DNA of 64,000 nucleotides, taken from contig CM051455.1 in assembly GCA_028274465.1 (NCBI GenBank), positions 122,547,462-122,611,461 on the forward strand, read 5' to 3'. The position numbers and the translations under genes are program-made. The stretch is from Plantago ovata (lineage: Eukaryota > Streptophyta > Magnoliopsida > Lamiales > Plantaginaceae). Positions 1-10,527 of the stretch are shown here, in pieces (within the stretch, counting starts at the first letter, position 1; every line of letters starts with the position of its first letter). The notes beneath the pieces were generated by a model. The model had not been told where the DNA came from, searched no databases, and saw only the letters and a program-made list of their open reading frames with translations.

Positions 1-194
1 AGTCAATCGAGGTATTCTTCAACCTATATTCATGCTTTGATTTATATGGTTTTTTGTTCATATGTTATTTGATAGATTCAGTAGATTAGTTCATTTTATT
101 TGGCATGAGACTCCATTTTGTGTCTTGCATTGTTTTTTGCACTAGAGTCTAGCTTAGTTGCTTGACGACAAGCAAAGGTTCGGTTTGGGGAGTT
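1..194 (+). mobile_element. 3' internal end of an LTR retrotransposon
   Basis: The last internal bases of an element that begins left of the window. They end in a purine-rich run (GGTTTGGGGAGTT, about 182-194) that fits the polypurine tract next to a 3' LTR. The same stretch occurs inverted at about 61311-61500. The tract context resembles non-chromovirus Ty3/gypsy elements of plants, but no coding domain is visible here, so the family is tentative. Only the 3' tail is present, so whether the element is whole cannot be judged. Confidence 0.7.
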
Positions 195-1420
195 TGATGA
201 ATGTGTATTTTACACTTTCATTCGAGTCTTTTTCACCTATTTTAGCTATCCTCTATGTTAATTTAGCTATATTTAAGTGCATTTTATTAGAATAGTGTCA
301 CGTTTCCCTTTAGATTTTATTTTACAGGTTTTGGTTGAAAATCGAGGATTTCCGGGCAATTATATTGAAGTTGACAAGGAATTGGTGTTCCAGAAGCCTA
401 TTTGGAGTATCTGAAGGTTTCCGGATAGGATTTGGAGTCTAGGGGCCGAATCTGGAGGTTAGAAGGCCACTAGAAGACAGAAACCGAGTCCGAAAAGGGG
501 AAGAAATCCAAAAACGCGTTGAAAACGCGGAATTCCGCGAGATTTCTCTGGGGCGAACCGCCCCGTGTGTGGGGCGAACCGCCCCACAATATTTTTAAGG
601 CCTATATATAGTTACTCAGTTTTCTCCGAAATTCATACTTTTCCAAGCCTTCTCTCTCACCTTTCTCTGTAGTTTTAGGGAGGGACTTCCCAGAGCCTGT
701 TCTGGGGGTCCGTAGCTTAGGAGACACTTTTTCATAGCAGTTTGGAGCTCGTAGGATCGCAATTCTTCGGAGATTGACAACCTTCAGTAACATTGTATCT
801 TACAGTTTATTCTACTTATTTTATTATATCTTTCAACATGTTTTCTTCTATGATTTCTGTTGATTGCATGCCTATTATGAGTAGCTAAACTTATCGTTGG
901 TGGTAGTATGTGAATTCTTAGCTAAGGGAAGATAATCATGCTAATGGCTATATCGCGCATTATACTCCGTGTTATTGCTTTATTTCGTTGATCAGGCTTA
1001 AGCCCAAAATTCTCGTATGTTGTATTAATTATTATGCACAATTGGACCCTTGTCGACCTGTACGCGAGTTTATCTTCGTAGTGTTGAATAATTACGGAAC
1101 ACAATAGGACAGTAGTGGTTGACTTGTCAGAATCGTTATCTTCGTAGTGCTTAATAATTGCAACAGGACACTAGATTGATCAAAGATCTCCATGCAAGAC
1201 CGAGGAATTTACGCATGATTATCGACCCGTTATGCTTTGAAGGATCATACTATCACCAATCTCCATTATCTGTTAGAAACCCCTTTGCTATTACGTCTGT
1301 TGTTTTATATTCTCTCGAGTCATTCTACTGCTACACTACGGTTTTCGTTGTAGTTGTGGGTTGCCTTTGGCTAAATAACAAATATATACTGAATCCGGAG
1401 CACGACATCCGCGTTCATCA
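195..1420 (+). mobile_element. 3' LTR, probable Ty3/gypsy element
   Basis: The LTR is bounded by TGATGAATG at 195 and GTTCATCA ending at 1420, with a purine tract just upstream. It contains a GC-rich direct repeat (GGGCGAACCGCCCC at about 551 and 577) and a probable TATA box (CTATATATAG near 602-611). A second copy lies inverted at 60047-61310. It sits directly inside the integrase region of the copia element to its right. The right-hand TSD would be GGTAT at 1421-1425; its partner is outside the window. Confidence 0.8.
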
Positions 1421-2257
1421 GGTATTAATCACTTCAACCCAATAAGCTTCACTTATTTCAGTGTCAACAAGCATTGTTCTAACTGCTTCCTTAAGGGTAC
1501 GATTTTTTCTTTCAGCAACACCATTTTGTTGAGGTGTCCTTACTGAGGATAACTGATGTTGTATGCCTTTAGAAGTGCAATACTCAGTTATGTACTGGTT
1601 TACAAACTCAATACCATGGTCTGTTCTGATGATTTTTACCTTGTTATTTTTCATGACTTCGAGCTTATTCAGCAAGTTAGGTATTTCAGACTTGTGTTTG
1701 ATAAAAATTACCCAAGTGAACCTTGAATAATCATCTACCACCACCAGACCATACTTCTTACCAACATAGCTTGTTGAAGAAGATTCAAACAAGTCCATGT
1801 GCAAGAGTTGTAAAGGTTTCGTAGTTGACGGTACTGCCTTGTTCTTGAAAGAAGTTTTGGTTTTCTTACCTTGCTGACATGCAGTGCAAACACCATCCTT
1901 CTTAAAAGTAACCTTAGGTAATCCAACTACAAATGCCTTTTTAGACAACTTATTCAGCGTCTTGAAGTTTAGGTGACTTGTTCGTTTATGCCACAACCAT
2001 GCTTTTTCAGCAAGGCAATCATGTTCTGAGATAAGGCATTTTTCAATGATTGTTGAAGACCAATCTACGGTATAGAGACCTCCTGATCTTCTAGCAACCA
2101 CGATTACCTTCTTTGTCTCATAGTCAATAAGTTTGCATTCATCACTTTTAATTTTGATGAAGTAACCTTTGTCAGCAAAATGACTCATGCTGAAAATGTT
2201 AAACTTAAAATTTTTGACATAAAGAACTCCCGAAATAGTGATGCACCCTAACTTCAC
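1421..2257 (-). pseudogene. copia GAG-pre and integrase region
   Basis: The reading shows a His2-Cys2 zinc-binding segment (WHKRTSHL followed by CTACQQGK). The integrase core follows, with aspartates in LLHMDLF and IRTDHG and a glutamate in GVAERKNR. This is the copia integrase that inserts element DNA into the host genome. It stops where the Ty3-like LTR begins, so the catalytic core is present but the C-terminal part is absent from the window. Retroelement remnant, not a host gene. Confidence 0.9.
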
Positions 2258-2669
2258 GTCACCATAGCCTTTAGTAGAACCAAAGCCTCCACCAGCAAAC
2301 CTTATTGTTGGACCTTTAGACCACCGTCTATAGTTTATAAGGTTTTTCTTATTGCCCGTTATGTGCTTTCCGCAGCCACTGTCAAAGTGTCAAATTGCAT
2401 TGTTTGTCTCCGTGGCTGAAGTCTGCACAATCAAGAGCAAACAACTTAATTATGCAATATTGGATGTCCATTAACATGTTCAAGAAAACATCTAGTGGAA
2501 ACCCAAGTCTTGAGTTTTGACTATTGCTGATTAAGTCCACTTTCTAATGTGGTGTCTTGCTTGGTTGACCCTTTTTCTGAACATACTTTTCAGTAAGTTC
2601 TCTTCTAGCAAGGTTCTTTCTAGTCCTAGCATTTTGAGTATTGTCAGTACTCTTGGGCTTGGATTTGTT

Positions 2670-4789
2670 CAACTCTTTGAAGTATCTTTGCTGACTTTGC
2701 TTATACTCATGAAATAGTTAACTTTGCTTGGTTTTGTATCCAAGTCCACTTTTTGGAGTATGCTGAGTTTTTGTCTCAGCAACCTTACTTGATTCAGGTT
2801 TGTCAGCAAAGATCTTCTGATTACTTTTGTTAGTAATCTTGCCTTTTGGCTTAACAAATTGCTTTTCAGCAACTTGTTTGGCGGAATGCTTTTCAGCATC
2901 CTTCTTCTGAACAGATTGCTTTTCAGCAACATGTTTTCCTTTTGAAGTCTTGTTACTTTGAGTAGCAACAGCGGGCTTCTTGGTCGTAGCTACTTGATTG
3001 CTTATTTCAGCAACCTTAGATTGACCAATTTGATAGAGTTCTGGTTGACCACTATCAGTAGCACGAACAAAGGTAATTGGTGATTTGTCTTTACTCAAAA
3101 GTATCACATCATCACCTTCATAGGTGGCACCTAAACCTTCTTTCTGAGATGGATATCTCAGATAAGAGTTTAGTTCAGTTAGCGTTTTACTAGCATCCGC
3201 ATAAAATTTGAAATTGACTTTCATCTTTTTCATCTCTTGTATTTCAGCAAGTAACTTTAAAATTGAGGACTGATATTCTTCAAATTCTATTGCCATTTGA
3301 GCATTTTTCTCTGTAGCTTCAGCAACTAGCTTTTTGAGATGCAATATTTCAGCATCCTTCTTTTCTGACTCATCGCTCAGCACAACGTACTTTTCAGTAG
3401 TTTGCTTAGTCAGAAGTTCAACATTCTGTAATTTCTCTAGGTGCTTGCTCAGGTTTTCTCAAATCTTTTGATTTCTCCTTGAATTCTATCAAGGTCAATG
3501 TCATCTTCACTTTCTGAATCAAAGTCAGAGGTAGGACAATTTACTTGATCGCCCATGAGGCAGAATTCGTAGTTTGACACATCTGGATAAGCTTCCATGG
3601 CAATTCCACATACTTCTTTGCCTATCTCTACGTCCAGAGTGACTTCCTCTTCTTCAGTGTCTGAACTTTCTACCTCACTGTCTTCAGAGCTTGTTTCAAT
3701 GCAAAGAGCATCGATTTTTGCTTGAAGCTTTTCTTTTCTTCAGCAATTAAAGCCTTCTTGAACTTCTTCTTCTTTTCAACAGATTTCCCTTTCAGTAAGG
3801 GGCCGTTTACTTTGAAGTGTCCAAGCTTTTTGCAATAAAAGCAAAGATCATTGCCAACTGCTGGTTCTTCGGAGGAGTTTGCTTGCTGAGCTTGCTTGTT
3901 CAGCGAGCTTGTTTCATTTTTGTACTTATGGTAGCTGTTACCAAGATGTTTTTTCATCTTCTCTTTTGCTTTTTGCCTTTCAAGTTCCTTACTGATGAAT
4001 TTCTTCATGTTTCTAACTGCAAGAGCATTTTCATCAACATGCTCTTTATCATTCTTCTTTTCAGAAGATGACGGCTAGGCAGCAAGAGCAATGTTTTGCG
4101 ATTTTTCAGCAAACACACTTTCTCTTTGCTTTGTCTCATAGTTGACAGTAGTAAGATGAGAGAACAACTCGGTTGGAGTGATGTTTGGCATTCCTTGATT
4201 GTAGTAGAATTTCTGAATGTGGATGCATTCTTGATTCAGACTTCTAATAATGGTTTTCACCTTTTCAAAATCTAAATAGAAGTTTCCAACACCTAAGGCA
4301 ACCATTTCACTCACAAGAGTTGTGAATCTGAAATCCAAGTCTTCCAATGACTCATTGGCACCTTGTTTGAAGTTTTGAAACTTCAATTTTAGTACTTCGA
4401 GTTTGTTTTCCTTGGTTTTGTCAGATCCAACACAAAGATCTTGAACCATTTTCCAAGCTTCCTTAGCAGTTTTAGCATCCCCACAGTTTGCACTGTATAG
4501 TATCTGGTGTAGATCGAATAATGATGTTTCTTGCTTGGCCATGAAGACGGAATCTTTTGGCTTCATCTGAAGTCCATTCCTCTCTTGGTTTTTGTACGAC
4601 GGTGTCGACCGGTTCTCCTAAGATAGTTTCCTTTCCACTAGTGTCTGTGGTCTTGTGAGGAAAGCTTCTTTCAAGTTTAGTGATCTTGATTGGGCCATCG
4701 TTTATGACAGTCAACATCTCATCACTAATGGCCTTAAGATGTAGCATCATGTTGTTTCGCCATTTCTCATAGTTTTCTAGCTTCAGCAA
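2670..4789 (-). pseudogene. copia gag region
   Basis: Several open stretches read as the gag of a SIRE-like element. The capsid-like N-terminus starts near 4789 (LENYEKWRNNMMLHLKAI). A zinc knuckle (CFYCKKLGHF) lies near 3820-3850. A Lys/Glu-rich coiled-coil tail follows, with repeated AEKQ-type units near 2830-2950. Gag forms the virus-like particle that packages element RNA. The region is broken in a few places and is treated as a fossil. Confidence 0.8.
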
Positions 4790-4908
4790 AGGAGCGTGTC
4801 CTAAAGACTTCCTGTCAGCAAATAACTACCAAACAGATCAAGTGAAAGTGATTTACGAAGAGCACCTAAGGGGATCTAGGTTCAGTGCTGAAGGTTAAAG
4901 AACCTCCA

Positions 4909-4920
4909 GCTCTGATACCA
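4909..4920 (-). other. primer-binding site of the copia element
   Basis: The minus strand reads TGGTATCAGAGC, the standard plant PBS complementary to the 3' end of initiator tRNA-Met. It lies two bases inside the LTR end at 4923, which fixes the LTR boundary and the orientation of the element. Confidence 0.93.
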
Positions 4921-4922
4921 CT

Positions 4923-6448
4923 TGTTGGTCTCTTTAAACAACAAGAAAAGACTAGAGGGGGGAGGGGGTGAATATCTTTTCAAACTTTTCGTCGTTTAAA
5001 ACTTTCTCAGCAAGTACTTATTACTTTTCAGTAATGAGTTTGTTGATACTTAACTTTCTCAGCAAGTGCTTATTACTTTTCAGTAATGAGTTTGGTGATA
5101 CTTAAAAACAGAGTGCGGAAGTTTTTTACAATAAGTGCTTTTGTCAGAAAACTAGTTTCAGCAAGTGAGCAGAGTGACAGTATAAAACAATAGTAACTTG
5201 CTGAAAACTAAGTGCAAGAAATTAAATCACACAAACAATTTTATAGTGGTATCTGAGAGTGGCGTAATCTCTCAACTAATCCACTTTGTCCTTTCTAGGA
5301 TTGAATCACTATGATAAGATATGAGGTTCCTTACAAATCCTATCACTAATGATTCTCAGAAACCAAAGCGCACTTGCCTTGTTTCCAACCTGAACTAGAG
5401 AACTGTAACCTAGTTCTCCACCAAACTTGGGACTATAATCAGCAAAGCTATGATGGATTAATTCCCCCTGAATTTCACGCCTGTAAAAGGGTGTTTATCA
5501 GTTAGAGAGGTTTGAGATGAGATGACTTGAATATAACTTTGCAGCTATAACAAGTAATCTAAAGAAACACAACTTGTAATACTTTGAAGTAAGCAAGTTT
5601 GTTGTTTCTAGTGTCAAGACTTGTTCTTGTTTAAAAGAAAGAACACTTAACTAATTTCTTAGCTTTCAATGTTCTACTTCTTCACAAGTAGCTTTTGTTT
5701 CAAGTTTAAGTCTTGGAAAGGAACAATAGGCAGTAGAGAGTAGAGAAGGATTTGAGTGTTTAAAGCACAAGTGAGAGTCTGATCACGTTGTTGACACACC
5801 TTCTACTCAGCCTAAGGTCTTCTATTTATAGTGTCTCAAGGAAGCCGTTTGAATTTCAAATTCTAAGGCTTTGTACCTTAAGATGTCACTATCTTGCTTT
5901 TGTACTTTCAGCAGCGTTCTTCATTTGTCTTCTTGTCTTCATGTTCTTCACGTGCTTACTTTGCATTTAATGTTCTTTTGAATCAAATTCAAATTTGAAC
6001 GTTGGAGCCAAAATGCAAGTACTCTTCAGCAAGGACAAGGAGGTCACATGAGTTGTCATCAAGTGAGCTATCTCAGTTTCAGCAAGCACAATCTACTATG
6101 TCATATAGATTTTCACTTATGCAAGCCGTTGCTGAAATTCTCGCTTTCTGAAGCAACATGTGCCTTTGTAGATAGATACCTTTCTCAGAATTCTTCTAAG
6201 TCTTCAGTCTTCGAATTTTCCACTTTCTGAGCAGTTCTAGGTCTTCAATAGTTTGTTTGTAAAAACAAAGTACATCATCAGCAAGCTTAAGAACCTAACT
6301 AGTACCTACACTAAGTCTTTCAGAAAACGTTTCTCTTTTACAATGTCCTTAAAATTCTAAATTACTATGGACCTTAAGAGTACTAGTTACTCGACTTTAC
6401 TTAATTTAGCATGGTTAATTGCTCATCAAAATTACAAGTTTCCTAACA
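4923..6448 (-). repeat. 5' LTR of the copia element
   Basis: On the minus strand the LTR starts TGTTAGG and ends CCAACA next to the PBS, about 1.53 kb long. The plus-strand ends are TGTTGG at 4923 and CCTAACA at 6448. It contains a local tandem repeat near 5000-5104. The following bases GGTTC (6449-6453) are the expected TSD; the partner is outside the window. Confidence 0.85.
5000..5104. repeat. tandem duplication inside the copia LTR
   Basis: Two successive copies of a roughly 50-bp unit run from TTTCTCAGCAAGT through CAGTAATGAGTTTG to GATACTTA, with very few differences. The shared core TTTTCAGCAA/TCAGCAAG also recurs elsewhere in the LTR and in gag. Confidence 0.8.
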
Positions 6449-7245
6449 GGTTCAAGAAATCAAGAATTACAGTTTAACCCCACAAGTTCCTACTGTTTTC
6501 ATTGGACTTGTTCAGTGTTCCAGTATGAATGTCTAATGTTATTCAATAGGATGTTTATTGTTTGTTGTTTATAAAATGTTTATTTGTTTTATCATCAGAA
6601 GGGCATTGTTTCATCATATGATGTATATTGAGTAGAAAACCTTTAGATATTGTAATACAAATCTGAAAGTATATTGGTTCATCGTTACCCCGCCAGTTTT
6701 AGAATGCATATAATGTTTCAATATCATATTTTGTGGTAAACGTTATTCGGATAATTTTGGATTGTCGACCAACATATTCCGAGTTCAAATTCAAATTACG
6801 TATTGAATTTCAAGTCTAGTATCCTCATTTTTATCGGGTATTAACTAATTAACCCTGGTAGACGCTATCAGGTCTAATTGGTAGAGCTGGTCCGGAGTTA
6901 TTGTGATAGGAACTTGCATCAGGTGGGAATAGACTGGGAAACTGATAAATAAACATGAGCCTCTACTCCGACATTGTACTTGAGAGAACAAGAGAGAATA
7001 CATACGGTTGATTTTGACTGATGGCGAAGGGTTTCGACTCAAGACCGCCTGGTTAAATAAAGAACGAGTATAAGTAATCCAGTCTAATAATAATAATAAT
7101 ATTAAATTTTCACACATAATATAATTTTCTTAAATTACGTTAATCAACTATTTTATGAACACGGTTAAAATATTGGATATTTACAAAAAAGAAAAAAGTA
7201 AAAATACAGTACTGTATATTTTTAGTTCGAGTAGTACTAAAGTAG
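6449..7245. other. intergenic, no gene seen
   Basis: AT-rich flank between the copia LTR and the next MITE. A short AAT microsatellite lies at about 7084-7100. No convincing coding sequence, RNA gene or bounded element was found. Confidence 0.5.
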
Positions 7246-7248
7246 TAA

Positions 7249-7928
7249 GGAGCCGTTTGGTTTGAAATAGTCAAAGTTTTTTGGAAATTTACTAGGAAAT
7301 GTGAACCAACCAAAAACTAAGAAATGTAATTGGAAATTAAATTAATTTCCATATATTTTCTATTTGGTAGCCATTAACACATTTATAAACCGAAAATTGA
7401 AACTTTCTTATTCAAAAATACAATTCCTATTATACCCCTTTGTTCTTCACATTCTCCTTCTGCCTTTTTCTGCAACTCCCATGGTAATATAATTATCCCT
7501 ACCAATAAACTGAAACTAATTGATTCAATCTAATGGAGAAACGACTTTTAATTTCTTCAATTATAATTATAACTCCGGGCCTCCGGCACATCAATAATCA
7601 AAGGAGATTTTTTTTTAATCTTCGAGCGTGGTTTGGGAGATTTTCGACTGGAGTACAAAGGAAGATGAAAATGATTTTTTTTTTGAAGGGGCAAACCGAT
7701 GATCAATATTGGTTCCCCATTTACCCCCGTGGATCATGCTCCCCTAGGAATTTGAAAAGGGATTTTTTTTGGTGTTTTAGTGTAAAATGAGCTCATCTCG
7801 AGATTTCCAGTTAAATTTAGGAATTTTGGTCTGACCGGTTTCATAACCGTTTTCCTAGTGAACCAAACAACAAAAACACCCGACGTCAACTGGTCAAACT
7901 TTCTTTTCCTACTAAACCAAACAGCCTC
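7249..7928. mobile_element. PIF/Harbinger (Tourist-type) MITE
   Basis: The left end GGAGCCGTTTGGTTTG and the right end (reverse complement GAGGCTGTTTGGTTTA) form imperfect terminal inverted repeats. The trinucleotide TAA flanks both sides (7246-7248 and 7929-7931), the TSD size and composition typical of PIF/Harbinger. It is about 680 bp with no transposase, so non-autonomous. A short ORF inside it (7533-7790) has no protein-like features and is ignored. Confidence 0.85.
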
Positions 7929-8179
7929 TAAGTATTTTATGGTTTGATAGGAAAAATCTCTAAACCTTATCTAAATCCAAGTGAATGTGTGGAAGAGAGA
8001 TACACAGACACGTGACACAATTATTTCTTTTCCCAAGTCTCACTCTGCACGACCCCCCAATTCTAATCCCAACACACCCGCTGCCATATCTCGGACTCCA
8101 GTTCATTGTCGCTGTCCATGGCTCCCCTCTGCAAGTTTCGATTGAATTTCATCTTCTCCGAACACATCTGTACCACTTT

Positions 8180-8826
8180 TGTAATGACCCGACCCACCAA
8201 CAGGCTGGCAAGGTTACTGTGGACTAACCCACACACATCTCGTTGGTATGATATTGTACGCTTTGGGCCTGAGCCCGCACAGATTTACTTTTGGAATCAC
8301 CCAGAAGGCCTCATACCATGTGAGAGTGGTGGTCTAACATATATACATTTTATTCCACTCACTCTTAAGTGGTGTGGGATGCGGGGTATTACATACTACC
8401 CCCCTTAAATTCTCAACGTCATCGTCGAGACTTGTGGGTTACAATCTGTCCCGAGACCAATCATCCGTGCAAGATTCTAGAGGTGGCCCCTACGGGCTCA
8501 AAAGGTGGCTCCCACCACCCATACAGTGTAACACTTTGCCCCGTATGGCACTTAGCTCCTGCAGTTTCGGATAGTCCTGCTCTGATACCACTTGTAATGA
8601 CTCGACCCACAAATGGGCCGAGACCCGGTCCAACGGGTCGACAAGGTTACTGCGGACTAACCCACACACATCTCGTGGGTATGATATTGTCCGCTTTAGG
8701 CCTGAGCCCGCATGGATTTACTTTTGGAATCACCCAAAAGGCCTCATACCATGTGAGAGTGGTGGTCTAACATATATACCCTTCGTTCCACTCACTCTTA
8801 AGCAGTGTGGGATGCGGGGTATTATA
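8180..8826 (-). mobile_element. complete TRIM element
   Basis: Two direct LTRs (8180-8393 and 8593-8826) begin TGTAATGAC and end GTATTACA or GTATTATA. They flank about 200 bp of non-coding DNA. The minus strand carries a PBS (TGGTATCAGAGC, 8590-8579) beside the right LTR and a purine tract (AAGGGGGG, about 8399-8406) beside the left LTR, which sets the orientation. The 5-bp TSD ACTTT is exact on both sides (8175-8179 and 8827-8831). It is a terminal-repeat retrotransposon in miniature with no genes, so it depends on other elements. The structure looks whole. The right LTR has an extra segment of about 20-28 bp that the left lacks. Confidence 0.92.
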
Positions 8827-8831
8827 ACTTT

Positions 8832-10527
8832 GGGTCAATTCCAATTTTTATCTTCTCTTCCAAGCCAATTTTAATATGAATTTCCATGGTTCAAGTTCAA
8901 ATTGAGAAGTTCATATTCATCTTCATCTCTGAGTTACAACTTACAACCCATGGAGTTTGTGTCGTTGAGCTCAGGTATGGAAACTCTGAGATCCAACTTT
9001 TCCCCTGCACTCTAAAGAATAAATATTAGTTCGCGCTCTAAGATTTCTTAGCGTGCGCTCTAAGAAAATCTTAGAGAACGCTCGAAGAAGCTCTGCGTTC
9101 CCAAAGCGTAGGAGCGCAATTTGAGCACATCTGGAAGCAAAGGGGGACGCTTTTAGGTGATCTAGGTTAGGTCCGATAGCTTCCAGAAAATTACAGAAAC
9201 ACCCCATAGTTCCTGGAATTACTAATCAGGTCCTTCAATTTCTTGATTTTACCAAAATTCCCTTAGGAGTTTCACCAGATAATCCCACATTTGTTAGAAA
9301 TTACAAAAATACCCTTATAGTTTCAATAATTACCAAACCCGTCCACAATTTCTAGACATTACAATTTAGCCCAAGAAATCCAGAATTATAGTTTATATAA
9401 CCCACAAGTTCCAAAATTAACAAAACAATCCAATTAGCTCGTAAGTGACCATTAAGTCCCTAAACAATTCGAAAGTTCAATTCAGTCGCAAAGGTTAACA
9501 AAAATCCAAGTCGGCCCACAATCTAGTCGGAAGAGGTCCACAAAAATCGAATCCAAGGTTAAGGAGTTGGGTCAAAACGCAATAAAGGGGTAAGACCGTC
9601 CGAAATTACAATAGTTTAGCTCAACGAAGAGGTCAAAACGCAGCTAGCTAGGTGATAGAGCCGCCGGCCACCCATATTAGTTTGTTTTGTAGTTTTGGTT
9701 TTTTTAAGTTTTTTTCTTTTTTTTTTAATAGAATGTGTATGCTATTAGTCGAGTGGTAGAAACAAGACAAGTCCATGCAAATCATTATTAGAATAACCAG
9801 ATATGCAGATATTACATCTTGGTTAGAAGAATATAATAATGATGATTGTAATAAATATTCTCGGACCGTTAGATGTCGGGATCTCCGGAAAAGCTGTAAT
9901 TCCTCTAGTTAAGTAAATATATTTTGGTTTGTTAAAAAAAAAAACATTATTAGAATATAATATTAAAGAATTTGTTGAAGTGTTATAGTATTCAGTCCTA
10001 AAACAGTTGCACCATTTGATTTTGGGCAAAAAAAAAAAAAAAGTATAGTTAAATATTGAGTTATATTGATAGTGGAGTGATTTTAGTTTGGTGTGTGATT
10101 TATAGCCACTCAAATAGATAGATGGATATAAAACTATTATAACCATATTCAAATTCAAATATGGTAAAGAATTAAAATGGTATAACTCTAACGAAACGTC
10201 TAAAATGCCAAACTGGTGCAAGTGTTGTGGGAGGGAGGGAGGGATGGAGTATATATTATCCCGGAGTAAGAAAGAAGAAGATTTAAATTGGATGATTGGA
10301 TGATAAATCCTAGCTGGAAGCAAATTCATCAACACACCAGCACCACAAATTCAGATTTGCAAGGATATATTGTTACAAATATCATCAAAATTATCTCTTC
10401 ATGGCCCACTCTTTCATCAAATTTCATTTGTCTCTCGCTCACCTCAAGAATTTTAGTAATCAAAACCACATTCCCTGTTGTTTTTGTTTTTTCAAATTAA
10501 TTAGTAGCAGCATTTTCTCTGAAAAAT
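8832..10527. other. intergenic and upstream region of STR14
   Basis: The DNA split by the TRIM (about 7980-8174 and 8832-8980) is GC-richer and ends in ATGGAGTTTGTGTCG before a GT, which might be a relic first exon; this is weak. From 9230 to 9600 there are many short runs like ATTACCAAAATT with no frame. The zone 9660-10527 is AT-rich and should hold the STR14 promoter and 5' leader. No further gene was seen. Confidence 0.4.

Larger units (their letters stand above)
1421..6448 (-). mobile_element. Ty1/copia SIRE/Maximus-like retrotransposon, partial
   Basis: On the minus strand the parts read in order: LTR (6448-4923), primer-binding site (4920-4909), gag with a zinc knuckle and a coiled coil, then the GAG-pre and integrase region, cut at 1421 by the younger LTR element. 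The order gag then integrase upstream of the missing RT is that of Ty1/copia. The long gag, long LTR and integrase wording suggest the SIRE/Maximus lineage. The remainder lies left of the window. It is a fossil with several coding breaks. Confidence 0.85.

Noticed and set aside
9000-9110. Repeated CGCTCTAAGA words suggesting a small inverted-repeat element.
   Set aside because: No clear termini or TSD; pairing is limited to short words.
10288-10500. Plus-strand ORF just upstream of STR14.
   Set aside because: It lies in the likely STR14 leader, has no domain and its composition is that of AT-rich non-coding DNA.
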